This document shows positions 1-10,549 of a stretch of DNA of 64,000 bases, piece by piece. This DNA is from Saprospirales bacterium (GTDB taxonomy: Bacteria > Bacteroidota > Bacteroidia > Chitinophagales > Saprospiraceae), in NCBI GenBank assembly GCA_016719895.1, contig JADJYG010000001.1:248001-312000 (forward strand), written 5' to 3'. Made by a program: the position numbers and the translations under genes. The notes beneath the pieces are model-generated. The model saw only the letters and a list, made by a program, of their open reading frames with translations, was not told the origin of the DNA and did not search any database. The stretch's first letter is position 1. Every line of letters starts with the position of its first letter.

Positions 1-75
1 GTATTTTTTATCTGTCAGCCAAAATACGTTTTAATGCACCGTGAAATAGCCCCGGCACTTAAATTTGCCTGTGCC

Positions 76-3000
76 ATGCGAAATCTACTTTTATGCTATC
101 TCCTGATTTGGCCCTTATTACTGGCAGCCCAGCCGAATTTCCGGTTCGAACAGTTGCCTTCTGATATCGGCCCGCCGCATGGTGCGGTCAACTGTGCCAT
201 CCAGGATAGCCGCGGTATTTTATGGTTAGGTACCTGGTCGGGCTTGATCCATTACGACGGATACCGGGTCAAAACTTTTCACCAGGAAGCGGGCAATCCC
301 ACCGGTTTGCAAAGCGATCAGGTGACCGCAGTGCTGGAAGACCGTGCCAACCGCCTTTGGGTCGGCACGGTCAACGCAGGGTTTCACCACTTCGACCGGG
401 CCACCGGACGGTTTCAGAACTACCGGTTTAATCCGGACGATGCCAACTCTCTCTCTGACAACGATGTATGGGGCCTTTTTGAAGACAGCAAAGGCTTTAT
501 CTGGATCGGCACCAAGAATGGATTGAACCGGTTTGATCCGAATTCCGGCGCATTCCTTCGAATATTTTCGACCGTTACAGGCCGGAACAGATATTCCGCC
601 GATTATATTTATTCCATTTGTGAAACCCCCGACGGCTCCATTTGGTCGGCCACTTCGCGGGGATTGAACCGGATCAAATTCCAAAACTCCGGAAAGTACA
701 CCCTTCAACACTACGAACTCGACCCGGGCTCCGCGAATACGGAATTGGCCAATTTTATTTACCGGATCCGCCCAGCCCGGCTCGAATCGAACACGCTTTG
801 GGTGGCCTCGAAGGCCGGTTTAAAAAAGATGCGGTTCAGTGATTCGGATCTCCTTTTTTTTCAGACCGCCGCCGCCTACCGTACCATACCCGGCGACCCG
901 GCCAGCCTGAGCCATAATATTGTGTCCGATTTTTTGTGAGGAAGGCAATGGGCGCCTGTGGGTGGCCACGTACCATGGGCTGAACCTGCTTGACGCCCAA
1001 ACCGGGCGGTTCTGCCGTTTTTTTGCTCAATCGGCCGAGCCTTTCAGCCTGAACAACGACTTTATACGTTGCCTTTTTCAGGACCGGACCGGTATCCTTT
1101 GGATCGGTACAGACAAAGGATTGAACAAGCTCAACCTTCGCCACAAGCCCTTTAAAGGCATCAGCCTGGATAACAACGGCAGTGCTGCCGGGAGTGTGGT
1201 CACCGGTATATCGGCGGGTACGGAGCCTGGCATCTTATGGATCAGTACAATCGGTGGCTTGCACCGTTTCGATACGCGCAACCTCCGCCTGCCCCCCGTG
1301 CATTATACGCTTGTGCCGCCTGAATTTACCGATTTCGCCAATTTTACTACGAATGTATGGCGCGACGCTGCGGGCTGGCTCTGGATTTTAACGCAGGGAG
1401 CCGGTCTGTTGCGCATCCGCGAAAGCGCACTCCCGGTAGCCGGCGGACGCGTCACTGGCCTGGAGCAATGGGTGCATAACGGTGGGCAGCCGTTTCTCAA
1501 CGACAATTATGTGATGCAGATTTTCGACTCCGGGCACGAACGCATTTGGTTGGGTTTGTGGGATGGCGGCCTGGAGTTGTATGATCGCAACGCCAAGGCA
1601 ATCCGGCATTTTCAAACTATCGGTGAACTCAACCTGATGGCCTTCCCGAACGTGGCGCTGGTGGAAACCCAGGAAGGCGACCGGAGGTTCCTGTGGGTCG
1701 GTACCCGGGGCAATGGCTTGCTCAAACTGGCCATTGATCCGGCAGGCAACGGCCTGCGGTTCGAACGGCATTTTCATTTTACGCCAGAACAAAAAGACTG
1801 CCTGAGCAACGATAAAGTAAACATGTTGCTGGTTGATAGCAAGGGCTGGTTGTGGGTATGCACCAGCGCCGGCCTTGATGTGCTCGAGCCCGGCGGCAGT
1901 TCGTTTCATTCGTTCACCCTGGAAGACGGTCTGCCCAACCTGGTGGTGCAGGGAATTGCCGAGGATGCGAATGGCCAATTTTGGGTTAGTACCCAAAACG
2001 GTATTGCACACCTCGTGTGGCAACACGGCCAAAAAAAAGCCCAAATCCGCACCTTCGACCTGTTTGATGGCTTGCAAGACAATTTTTTCTCCGCAAATTG
2101 CGCCTTCCGCTTGAACGACGGGCAGTTGGTTTTCGGCGGCGCCGAGGGCCTGAGTGTATTTACCCCTGGCGAAATCCGGACCGACAGTGTACCACCGTTG
2201 ACGATTATGTCCGACTTTTTGTTGTTCAACCGTTCCGTACCGGTAGGGGTCATGGGCAACGGACGCCGGGTGCTGGCGAAAAATATTGCCGAAGCCCACG
2301 AAATCCGGCTTAAACATTGGGAAAACGTACTTTCCTTTGAGTTTGCCGCCCTGCACTTTGCCGAGCCGAAAAAAAACCGATTCGCCTACAAACTGGAAGG
2401 TTTCGACCAGGATTGGGTGTACACGTCGGCGGAAAAGCGTTTCGCACACTACACCAACCTGCCCTACCGCGACTATGTTTTCCGGGTGAAATCGGCGAAT
2501 GGCGACGGTGTTTGGGGCGCGCCTGTAGCCCTGAATGTATGTGTGGCGCCGCCTTTTTGGCTGACCTGGTGGGCATATTTTTTCTATTTCATATTGTTCG
2601 TTGTGTCGTTATACGGCGTTTGGCGCATCACGCATTTGCGGGCAGAATTCCGCAACCGGTTGGCCTTCGAACGCCTGGAACGCGAAAAACTGGAAGAAGT
2701 CAATCGGTTAAAATTGCAGTTTTTTACCAATATCAGCCACGAATTGCGCACACCGTTGACCCTCATTGTCTCGCCGCTGGAACAACTGTTGCGCGAGAGC
2801 ACAGCCAACCGCTCATTACATAAAACGTTCTTGATGATGCATCAGAACGCCGGCAAATTGCTGACAATGATCAGCCAGTTACTTGATTTCCGGAAAAGCG
2901 AGGCCGGGCTGATGCAGATACGGGCAGAAGAGATCGATCTGGTGGGATTCACCCACGAAATTACGCTGTCGTTCAAGCCACTGGCCCGGGAACACGCTAT

Positions 3001-4267
3001 CGACCTGATTTTCAAACCCGAAAAAGCATCGTTCCGGACCTGGGTCGACCCCGATCAAATGGAAAAAGTATTGTTCAACCTATTGTCCAATGCCTTGAAA
3101 TTTACGCCTGACGGCGGTATGGTCCGGGTCCATTTGCGCGAACAACCGGCCAGCAAATGTATTGAAATCGGTGTGGCGGATACAGGACCGGGTATTGTAC
3201 CCGATGAAATGGAGCGGATATTCGATCCTTTTCATCAGGGCGTGCAACAGGCCGGGCGGGCGCATTTCGGCGGCACCGGCATCGGCCTGTCCCTGGCAAA
3301 AGCCATCGTGGAGCAGCACGGCGGATGTATCCGGGTGGCCAACGCCGACGGCGGCGGTGCGGTGTTTACGCTCGTCTTACTCCCGGGCAAGGGCCATTTT
3401 GCACCACAACAAATTGCCGAACCGGACCTCGCCGCAACCCGGGTGCAGCCGTACGCGCCGACGGCCCATACCGTATGGCCCGGCGAAGCGACGCCCAGCC
3501 CAACTACGGCCGCCACCCGCCGGTATTTGCTGCTGGTGGTGGAGGATAATGCCGACATCCGCGCGTACTTGCGCGAACAATTGCAACAGGAATACGATAT
3601 CGCTGAAGCAGCCAATGGGGTGGAAGCCTTCGAAAAATCACTCCAACACCCACCCGATTTGGTGCTCAGCGATATTGCCATGCCTGAAATGGACGGCATC
3701 GACCTCTGCCGCAAGCTCAAATCGGATGTCCATACAAGCCATATTCCGGTCGTGCTGCTGACGGCGCGCACCTCGCTGATCCACAAAATAGACAGCCTCG
3801 AAACCGGCGCCGACGACTACATCACCAAACCCTTCAACCTGCAGTTATTACAGCTCCGCATCCGGAACCTGATCGATATCCGCGAAAAGTTGCGCCAAAA
3901 ATTCAGCAAATCATTCGACCTCAGCCCCTCGGGCGTGACAGTGACCTCGCTCGACGAGGCGTTTTTACAGCAGCTCATCCAGGTGGTCGAACGGCACATG
4001 GACGAAAGCGAATTTTCGATCGACGACCTTGCCCGCGAAATTGCCATGAGCCGGATACAATTTTACCGGAAATTGAAAGCCCTGACCGGCAACACCCCGA
4101 ATGCCTTCATCCGAAGTATCCGCTTGAAACGGGCCGCCCAGCTACTGGGCACCGGCCAGTTCAATGTGTCGGAGGTGGCGTACAAAGTGGGCTTCACCGA
4201 TCTCAAATATTTCCGGGAGCGATTCCGCGAACAGTTCGGCATGGTACCGAGTGAATACGAAGGATAA
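76..4267 (+). CDS. Hybrid two-component system sensor/regulator (HTCS), one frame break
   Basis: Single-protein sensor and transcription factor that would sense a periplasmic glycan fragment and switch on the adjacent polysaccharide locus. A signal peptide (MRNLLLCYLLIWPLLLAAQ) is followed by two-component-regulator propeller repeats (many D..G.LW(I/V)GT motifs) to about 2250, then a Y_Y_Y domain, a membrane helix near 2560-2630, a HisKA domain with the phospho-acceptor His in ISHELRTP (about 2740), a HATPase with GTGIGLSLAKAIV, a receiver domain with the phospho-Asp in SDIAMPEMDG (about 3670) and an AraC-type helix-turn-helix at the C-terminus. The reading frame breaks once, at 931-940. The first frame ends DFL-stop, and the propeller motif EEGNGRLWV resumes in another frame beside a run of six T. 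Restored length is about 1396 residues, normal for HTCS. ATG at 76 is chosen because the signal peptide starts there. The frame break may be a sequencing error. Confidence 0.9.
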
Positions 4268-4270
4268 CGT

Positions 4271-4455
4271 GGAAAGTTATTGGTGACACGATGCTAAGCA
4301 TCGTGTTCACAAATAACTTTCCATTTTGACGGCATCTTTTTAGCCCCGGCTTCGTTCCCAAAACAGTTATATAGTACACTATACGCCTGTTTTGTGGCCT
4401 TACCGGAACTAAAAATCTGCTCCCCAAAATGGAAAGTTATTTGTGACACGATGCT
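4271..4455. repeat. Three copies of a 25-bp repeat, two forming a hairpin
   Basis: GGAAAGTTATTGGTGACACG... at 4271-4295 is followed directly by its near-perfect inverted copy to 4322, giving a long hairpin just after the HTCS stop codon. A third, direct copy lies at 4431-4455 and contains the stop codon of the convergent GH5 gene. The hairpin could act as a bidirectional terminator between convergent genes. The extra copy suggests a dispersed small palindromic repeat. Confidence 0.7.
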
Positions 4456-6895
4456 AAAGCCCAAATTCCAGCGCCGCCATTCCCACTTTGTCGCGGGTTT
4501 CCACCAGCAGCCAGTAAAGTCCGCCGGGCAAACCGGGCGGTAATTGAAGCGCGATAGACTGCGGCCCCGCGGAGAGCGGCTCCGAAAACAGACCGTGCAA
4601 TTCCCGGCCGCTCTGGTCGAACAGCCGGACCGACACGGCTGCGGCCGACGGCAACTCAAACGCGACGAGCACCGGTCCCGTACTCGGGTTGGGATATAAT
4701 TTCACCGGCAGGGCGTCGTGTACCAGCGGCGTGGCGCTGGCCAGGTCCTGTTCGGCTATAAAAACCAAATCCCACGGCAAGTCGGGCAAAGGCAGTGCCA
4801 GCGTGCCGCCGGTAGCGGTCGCCTGTGTGGTCGAATACAGTGCGCCGGTCAGGCAATTATAATACCGGACGCTGTACGGGCCGTTTTGCACATCGGATGC
4901 CGTCACAACGCCCCCGGATGCTTCGGGCGGCGCGCCGCCGTTGGTTTTGATATATTCGTGGTTGTAGCGATTATTCAACACCCATCCGCTGAGGTATTCC
5001 CGGTCTTCCGATCTCAATACGTAAGCGTCCAAAGCCGAGCCCAGGCCGGTAAAAAGATAGCCCGATATCAAAATCCAGTCCGTACCAGTGTTGTCCACCT
5101 TGATGGTATGGGGGCCGGATGGCACCGGGATGGCGTACGTTTGGTTGATTTGGGCGGCTTGTTCGAATACCTTGATACCATCGAGCCAAACAACGATCTT
5201 GGGGTTTTGCCCGGTGCTGCCCGCTGTTTTGACCCGGAATTGGCCGGCTTGCGGGTAGTTGGCCTGAAAGGTAGGCGGCCGCCGGTATTGCGTATTCCAC
5301 TGGGCGCCGTATAAAAACGAACTCAGGGCGGCGCCGTCGGGCAGGAGCGTGCCGTCAGCCGCCAATTGGAATACGGTATCGGCCAAACCGCCCCAGGTCT
5401 GCACCGTTGGAGTGAGAAACAGGTCGGCCGGAACCCCCGACGTGGCGGCCGGCGCCGGCGCCAGGTTAGCGGAGTGGAAGGGTATTTCGCGGGCTAAGGC
5501 CGACACCGGGGCAAAATAGGGGTACAGGTTTCCGGGTTCGACATAGCTGTCCCACCACCAGATGGCCCCAGCTCCCATTCCACCGCTAAACAACGTTGCC
5601 CACAGCGAATTATGCAAATGAATACCGTCCGGATCGGTAGCGGTCAGGCTCGCGTTCGTCGTGTTCAGGCCAAACTCGCCGTTTAGCGTGGGTTTGCCGA
5701 AATCGCCCAGGTATTTGCGGGCGCCAGCTGCAAGCACCCGTTCCATGTTCGGCGTATTGATATAATAATGGGTTTGGGTAAAGTCGATGTCCAGCTGGTT
5801 CCAGGTTTGCGGATCGTAAAAATCCTGTGCGTAGCTGGTCGTAACGAGATGCTGGTAGGGATCGGTTTGTTTTAAAAAAGTCGACATTTCGCCATGCCAG
5901 TCAGCCACATCGTCGTTCCGTTGGGCAAACTGGTCCGTCCAGTCCACTTCGTTGAACAGTTCCCAGGCCAGGATACTGCGGGCATAGCCCCAGCGGGCCA
6001 ACACGTAGCGCAGCCGGTTTTTCACGTGTGCGCGGGCAGCCGGGTTGGTAAAAAAATCCCAGGTGTTTGCGCAGGGGCCGCCGTTGTACGAATTGTAGGG
6101 GCTCTCGTTCCAGTTCGGGTTCACTTGCGATGATACCTGGCCGTGATGATGCAGGCAAAGCATGACGTAAACGCCGCGTTGGCTGCAATAATCGAACAGC
6201 CAATCCTGGTAAAAAGCATTGGTTTGTTTGTACTTGCGCAGTCCGGCATAACCGCTGTCGCCGTTCCGCCACTCGATGCCCAGCCCCCAGCTACAATGCC
6301 ACAGGCGAAAAAAGTTGCCGCCGTTATCCGCCAGTTTTGTCACCCACTTATTAAAATCCAGGTAGGCATTCCCGTTTTGCCAGCCGATATTCTCGCCGAC
6401 CGGGATATACGCTGTGCCGTCGTCGAGTTGCAGGTAGTTGGTTTGATTACTCCGTACGAAGCCCTTGTTTTGGGGAGTACCGGGCGGTATGGCAGTGAAC
6501 GACTGTTCCGGGTAGTTACCCGTGCCCGACGCGTTGGTGCAGCTGAGCTGGCAGGTCCAGGCGCCGGCCTGGTCGGGGGCGAACCGGAGCCGGAAACCAC
6601 CCGGGCCGGCCGGTGTGAGGGCGCCGGTTTGGGTATTCAAACTGTAGTCCTGCATAAAGAAGCCCTCCGCCTGGTGGGTTTGACCGCCGGGGCCAGTAAA
6701 GATGGCGCTCACCCGGATATCGTCGTAGTCATACGGATTCGACCAGTTGGCTGCCACGGTGATCCTGAGTTCGAATTTTCCCCATTGCTCTACCGTTGGC
6801 GTGGTGGTTTCGACAGCGGTAATCACGGGGGGCTGGGCGGTCAGGGTTGGCAGTGCCAACAGGGAAGAAAGAACAGTTTGGTAGAACTTGCGCAT
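4454..6895 (-). CDS. Secreted GH5-like glycoside hydrolase with DUF5060 domain and T9SS sorting domain
   Basis: Predicted endo-acting glycanase (mannanase or cellulase class), exported and anchored by type IX secretion. The start MRKFYQTVLSSLL at 6895 gives a clean signal peptide, so the open frame further upstream is not used. An N-terminal beta-sandwich like DUF5060 (EQWGKFELRI...) covers about residues 20-110. A TIM-barrel catalytic domain at about 160-500 has NFFRLWHCSWG, the acid/base Glu in AWELFNEVDWTD and the likely nucleophile in LNGEFGLNT. A carbohydrate-binding-like sandwich follows, and the last 80 residues start with VKLYPNPSTGP and match a Por-type (type A) T9SS signal. It is divergent from susC and convergent with the HTCS, so it belongs to the same locus. 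The GH5 family is inferred from motif spacing, and a related clan-A family is possible. Substrate is inferred from the neighbouring GH26 and GH9. Confidence 0.82.
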   Translation of the reverse strand: MRKFYQTVLSSLLALPTLTAQPPVITAVETTTPTVEQWGKFELRITVAANWSNPYDYDDIRVSAIFTGPGGQTHQAEGFFMQDYSLNTQTGALTPAGPGGFRLRFAPDQAGAWTCQLSCTNASGTGNYPEQSFTAIPPGTPQNKGFVRSNQTNYLQLDDGTAYIPVGENIGWQNGNAYLDFNKWVTKLADNGGNFFRLWHCSWGLGIEWRNGDSGYAGLRKYKQTNAFYQDWLFDYCSQRGVYVMLCLHHHGQVSSQVNPNWNESPYNSYNGGPCANTWDFFTNPAARAHVKNRLRYVLARWGYARSILAWELFNEVDWTDQFAQRNDDVADWHGEMSTFLKQTDPYQHLVTTSYAQDFYDPQTWNQLDIDFTQTHYYINTPNMERVLAAGARKYLGDFGKPTLNGEFGLNTTNASLTATDPDGIHLHNSLWATLFSGGMGAGAIWWWDSYVEPGNLYPYFAPVSALAREIPFHSANLAPAPAATSGVPADLFLTPTVQTWGGLADTVFQLAADGTLLPDGAALSSFLYGAQWNTQYRRPPTFQANYPQAGQFRVKTAGSTGQNPKIVVWLDGIKVFEQAAQINQTYAIPVPSGPHTIKVDNTGTDWILISGYLFTGLGSALDAYVLRSEDREYLSGWVLNNRYNHEYIKTNGGAPPEASGGVVTASDVQNGPYSVRYYNCLTGALYSTTQATATGGTLALPLPDLPWDLVFIAEQDLASATPLVHDALPVKLYPNPSTGPVLVAFELPSAAAVSVRLFDQSGRELHGLFSEPLSAGPQSIALQLPPGLPGGLYWLLVETRDKVGMAALEFGL

Positions 6896-7196
6896 AGGCG
6901 AAGGTATATTCCGGATACGGGACGACGTGTATTTTGATTCTGAAAAAACCTCCCGCCGTGCCCGCAGGAGCTTGTTACACAAAAGAACGCCGGGCCGGCC
7001 GGGGGCAGGGGAGGCATTTTGCTCAAACATGGGGGTTGTTTTTTGCATACGGCTCCAAAAATTGGCAATCAGCCACTTTTGAAAAATTTACCCCTCCTGA
7101 TTGAGCAGTTTGCCCCCCAGATATTCGGAACAGTAAAATCATCTTTGACGGCGCTGCTGCTTTGGCGGGCAATTCACTCAAACCAGATTTATTCGT
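6896..7196. promoter_or_regulatory. Divergent intergenic control region between GH5 and susC
   Basis: This 301-bp region separates the divergent GH5 and susC starts, so it must hold both promoters and probably the HTCS operator. CATCTTTG at 7140-7147 is one mismatch from the Bacteroidota -7 box TAnnTTTG and lies 50 bp before susC. No well-spaced -33 TTTG is seen. Which bases the HTCS AraC domain contacts cannot be told by eye. Confidence 0.4.
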
Positions 7197-10100
7197 ATGA
7201 TGCAACAATTTACCTTTCAAACGAGGTGGCGGTTGTCAGCAATGCTCGCATTGCTGTGCCTGACCACCGTCCTTTCTGCGCAAACCGTGCGTGGAAAGGT
7301 GACTGACGAATCGGGCGCCGGCCTGCCCGGCGTCACGGTACGCGTAGTGAATGTATCCGACCGCGGAACGACGACCGATGCCCTCGGCGCCTACACCCTG
7401 CCTGCCGCTGTGGGCGAACGGCTTCAGTTCGTTTACACCGGCTATGAATCGCGCATCATGACGGTGCCGGCCGACGGCTCGCCGGTGGATGCCGTCCTTC
7501 AACCCCTGAGCACGGTATTGAGCGAAACGGTGGTGGTGGGCTACGGCACACAAAAACGAAGCGACCTCACCGGCTCGGTGGCTTCCGTAACGGGCGACCA
7601 GCTGCGCAGCAGCGTCACCACCAACCTGGACCAAGCCTTGCAGGGCCGGATCGCCGGTGTGCAAGTGACGCAAAACTCCGGGCAACCCGGCGGCGCAACC
7701 TCCATCCGCATCCGGGGAGCCAACTCGATTACCGGCTCCAACGAACCGCTGTACGTGATCGACGGCATCCCCTTTCAGGGCGACGGCGCCGCCGTACAAG
7801 GCTTCGATTGGGCGGGGGGCGCCAACGGCCAAAACCGCGTAAACCCGCTAGCGGCGATCAATCCGCAGGACATCGTGAGCGTCGAAGTATTAAAAGACGC
7901 CTCGGCAACGGCCATTTACGGCGCACGGGCAGCCAATGGCGTGGTGCTCGTGACCACCCGGCGCGGCAAAAAAGGCGAGTCCAAAATTTCATACAACGGT
8001 TACTACGGCAGCCAGTCGACGCCCCAAACCCTGGATATGATGAATCTGCAACAATTTGCCGACTATCAGCTGCAGATTTCCAACGACCTCGGCCTGCAAC
8101 CCAACCAGCGCTATCTCGATCCGACCTTGCTCGGCGAAGGCACCGACTGGCAGGAGGAGATCTACCGAACGGCCGGCATGGCCAATCACCAGCTCTCCAT
8201 CAGTGGAGGAACCGACAAGATGCAGTATGCGATTTCCGGCGGCTATTTCCAGCAGGATGGTATCATTCTCGGCTCCAGCTTCGACCGGTACAGCACCCGC
8301 ATCAACCTCGATATTCAGGCAAAAGAATGGTTCAAAGTGGGCGGATCCTTCGCTTATGCCAATACCGGCGAGAAAATTACCATCTCCGACGGTGGCGACG
8401 GGATTATTTCTCAGGCTCTGATGATGCAGCCCGATGTGCCCGTACGCGACCTCGACGGCAATTATGCAGGCCCGGAAGCCAATTTCAGCGCTGCCAGCTA
8501 CAACCCGGTGGCGACAGCCCTGCTGCGCAACAATACCCTGGACCGGCAGCGGCTGATGGGTAACATTTTTGGCGATCTTCGCTTGTTCCGCAATCTGACG
8601 TTCCGCTCGGAAATCGGATTTGACGACAATCACTCGCTCAACAAAGCCTTTCACCCCACCTACAAATGGGGCGTATTGGTCAACACCGAAAGCCGCCTGC
8701 TGCAGCGCGAAGAATCGTCGTTTTTCTGGATATGGAAAAATTACCTGACCTGGAATGTCTTCGACACCGACGCCCATAAACTGACCGCCATGGCGGGCCA
8801 GGAGGCGCAAAAAGGCTCGTGGCACGGCTCGTCCGTCACCAAACGCAAACTCCCCAGCAACGATATTCAGGAGATCAGCCAGGGTGAAACCGCCGTGCCA
8901 CCCACCGGCTGGCGCGATGCAGCCAGTATCGCATCCTATTTCACCCGCCTGAATTACAGCCTGTTCGACCGTTATTTGTTTACGTTCACCCTGCGCGCCG
9001 ACGGCTCTTCGAAGTTTGGCCCGGAAAACCGCTGGGGATATTTCCCTTCCGGGTCCTTGGCCTGGCGCATCGGGGAGGAGCGCTTCATGCGCGGCCTGAA
9101 CACCAACCTGAAACTACGCCTCGGCTATGGCGAAACCGGCAACCAGGCCATCCCTAACTACCTCTACGGATCGTCCATCCTCACTATCAACTCGCCTTTC
9201 GGCACGGCATACCGGCAGGAAAAAATCTCCAACCCACAACTCAAGTGGGAAGCTACCCGCCAGTACAACGTCGGTGTAGACTTCAGTGTACTGAACGGCC
9301 GGATCGACCTGACGCTGGATTGGTATAACAAACGGACCTCGGATATGCTGCTGCAAATCAACGTGCCGAGCTACCTGGGCGGATCGGACTGGCTCGACAT
9401 CCAATCGCCCTATGCAAATGTCGGGAGCCTGGAAAACAAAGGCATCGACTTTTCCATCACCACGCACAACGTGGCCAGCCGGAATTTCCAGTGGAATACC
9501 AACCTCACGTTTACACGCAACCGCAACAAAGTGATCGAACTCGACAAACCCGACGCCTTCTTCCTGCGCCGCTTGTATTGGTACAGCGAATTCCAGTCGG
9601 CAACCCGTACCGTAGTCGGCGAACCACTCGGCCAATTTTACGGCTATGTCACGGAAGGTATTTTCACCGACGAAGCCGATATCAAGAACCACGCGCTGCA
9701 GGTACCCACGCCGGGCGCCGACGGCAAGAACCCGGTGGATAAACGCACCGGCGTCTGGATCGGCGATATCAAGTTCAAGGATTTGAACGGCGACGGCGTC
9801 ATCAACACGGACGACCAAACCTTCATCGGCAACCCGAATCCAGACTTCACCTTCGGCTTCAATAACGATTTTTCGTATAAAAACTTCGACCTCACAGTGT
9901 TCATCACCGGATCGCAGGGCGCCGATATCCTCAACTACTCCCGGGTGCTCACCGAAGGCATGACCAATGTGTACAGCAATCAGGCAGCCTCGGTGTTTAA
10001 CCGGGCACAATACCGCCTGATCGACCCGAACGGTTCGGATACCGATCCGGCGAATGTCGTGCTCGCCAACCCGGGCACGGATATCCCGCGGCCGACCACG

Positions 10101-10394
10101 ACCGACAACAACCGCAATAACCGCATGAGCGACCGCTTCATCGAAGACGGCTCCTATGTGCGGATACAAAATGTGCGCCTCGGCTATGCATTGCCCCGCA
10201 GCCTGACCACGCGGTTTAAGATCGAAAAACTCCGGATCTATGTGAATGCGCAAAACGTGTACACGTTCACGAATTATTCCGGCCTGGACCCGGAAATCGG
10301 CGCCTTCAACCAGGACCCGCTGCTGCAAAACGTGGATATGGGCCGCTATCCGTCCCCAAGGGTATGGACGTTCGGCATCGATGTGGATTTTTAA
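7197..10394 (+). CDS. SusC/RagA-family TonB-linked outer membrane transporter
   Basis: TonB-dependent importer that takes oligosaccharides across the outer membrane, with the SusD downstream as its lid. A signal peptide (to LSAQ) is followed by a carboxypeptidase-regulatory-like domain starting GKVTDESGAGLPGVTVRVV, then the SusC signature ETVVVGYGTQKRSDLTGSV, a plug domain (GRIAGVQVTQNSGQPGG, ATAIYGARAANGVVLVTT) and a long beta barrel ending FGIDVDF with an aromatic C-terminus. At 1065 residues it has normal SusC length. It is the first gene of a plus-strand run susC-susD-SGBP-SGBP-GH26-GH9, probably one operon under HTCS control. Two ATG codons stand in tandem at 7197 and 7200, and the choice does not affect the signal peptide. 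Confidence 0.95.
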   Translation: MMQQFTFQTRWRLSAMLALLCLTTVLSAQTVRGKVTDESGAGLPGVTVRVVNVSDRGTTTDALGAYTLPAAVGERLQFVYTGYESRIMTVPADGSPVDAVLQPLSTVLSETVVVGYGTQKRSDLTGSVASVTGDQLRSSVTTNLDQALQGRIAGVQVTQNSGQPGGATSIRIRGANSITGSNEPLYVIDGIPFQGDGAAVQGFDWAGGANGQNRVNPLAAINPQDIVSVEVLKDASATAIYGARAANGVVLVTTRRGKKGESKISYNGYYGSQSTPQTLDMMNLQQFADYQLQISNDLGLQPNQRYLDPTLLGEGTDWQEEIYRTAGMANHQLSISGGTDKMQYAISGGYFQQDGIILGSSFDRYSTRINLDIQAKEWFKVGGSFAYANTGEKITISDGGDGIISQALMMQPDVPVRDLDGNYAGPEANFSAASYNPVATALLRNNTLDRQRLMGNIFGDLRLFRNLTFRSEIGFDDNHSLNKAFHPTYKWGVLVNTESRLLQREESSFFWIWKNYLTWNVFDTDAHKLTAMAGQEAQKGSWHGSSVTKRKLPSNDIQEISQGETAVPPTGWRDAASIASYFTRLNYSLFDRYLFTFTLRADGSSKFGPENRWGYFPSGSLAWRIGEERFMRGLNTNLKLRLGYGETGNQAIPNYLYGSSILTINSPFGTAYRQEKISNPQLKWEATRQYNVGVDFSVLNGRIDLTLDWYNKRTSDMLLQINVPSYLGGSDWLDIQSPYANVGSLENKGIDFSITTHNVASRNFQWNTNLTFTRNRNKVIELDKPDAFFLRRLYWYSEFQSATRTVVGEPLGQFYGYVTEGIFTDEADIKNHALQVPTPGADGKNPVDKRTGVWIGDIKFKDLNGDGVINTDDQTFIGNPNPDFTFGFNNDFSYKNFDLTVFITGSQGADILNYSRVLTEGMTNVYSNQAASVFNRAQYRLIDPNGSDTDPANVVLANPGTDIPRPTTTDNNRNNRMSDRFIEDGSYVRIQNVRLGYALPRSLTTRFKIEKLRIYVNAQNVYTFTNYSGLDPEIGAFNQDPLLQNVDMGRYPSPRVWTFGIDVDF

Positions 10395-10397
10395 AAT

Positions 10398-10444
10398 GAT
10401 GGATGCCTTTCCTTTTCGAAGGGATGTAATATTTATCATCCATC
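10398..10444 (+). other. Possible attenuator hairpin between susC and susD
   Basis: GATGGATG at 10398-10405 pairs with CATCCATC at 10437-10444, and a smaller CCTTTTCGAAGG palindrome lies inside. It sits in the 155-bp susC-susD gap with no T-run. It may stabilise susC mRNA or attenuate transcription into susD. Seen by eye only; no folding energy was calculated. Confidence 0.3.
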
Positions 10445-10549
10445 CTCCCTTGCCGCTGTTGTCGCCGTCCTCGCGGACAACACCAGACCGGCAGCATGTT
10501 TGAAAAATAGTTGTTGGCGAGGATTCCAGCAATGGCAAATACAAAAAAT

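Noticed and set aside
60..67. TAAATTTG as HTCS promoter
   Set aside because: Exact -7 consensus but only 8 bp before the chosen ATG and with no -33 element; could be chance.
1388..2449. Long minus-strand open frame inside the HTCS
   Set aside because: No start context or domain; the plus-strand frame carries conserved propeller motifs, so this is a shadow of high-GC coding DNA.
9114..10544. 476-codon minus-strand frame opposite susC
   Set aside because: The plus strand is a clear SusC barrel; the antisense product has no recognisable motif.
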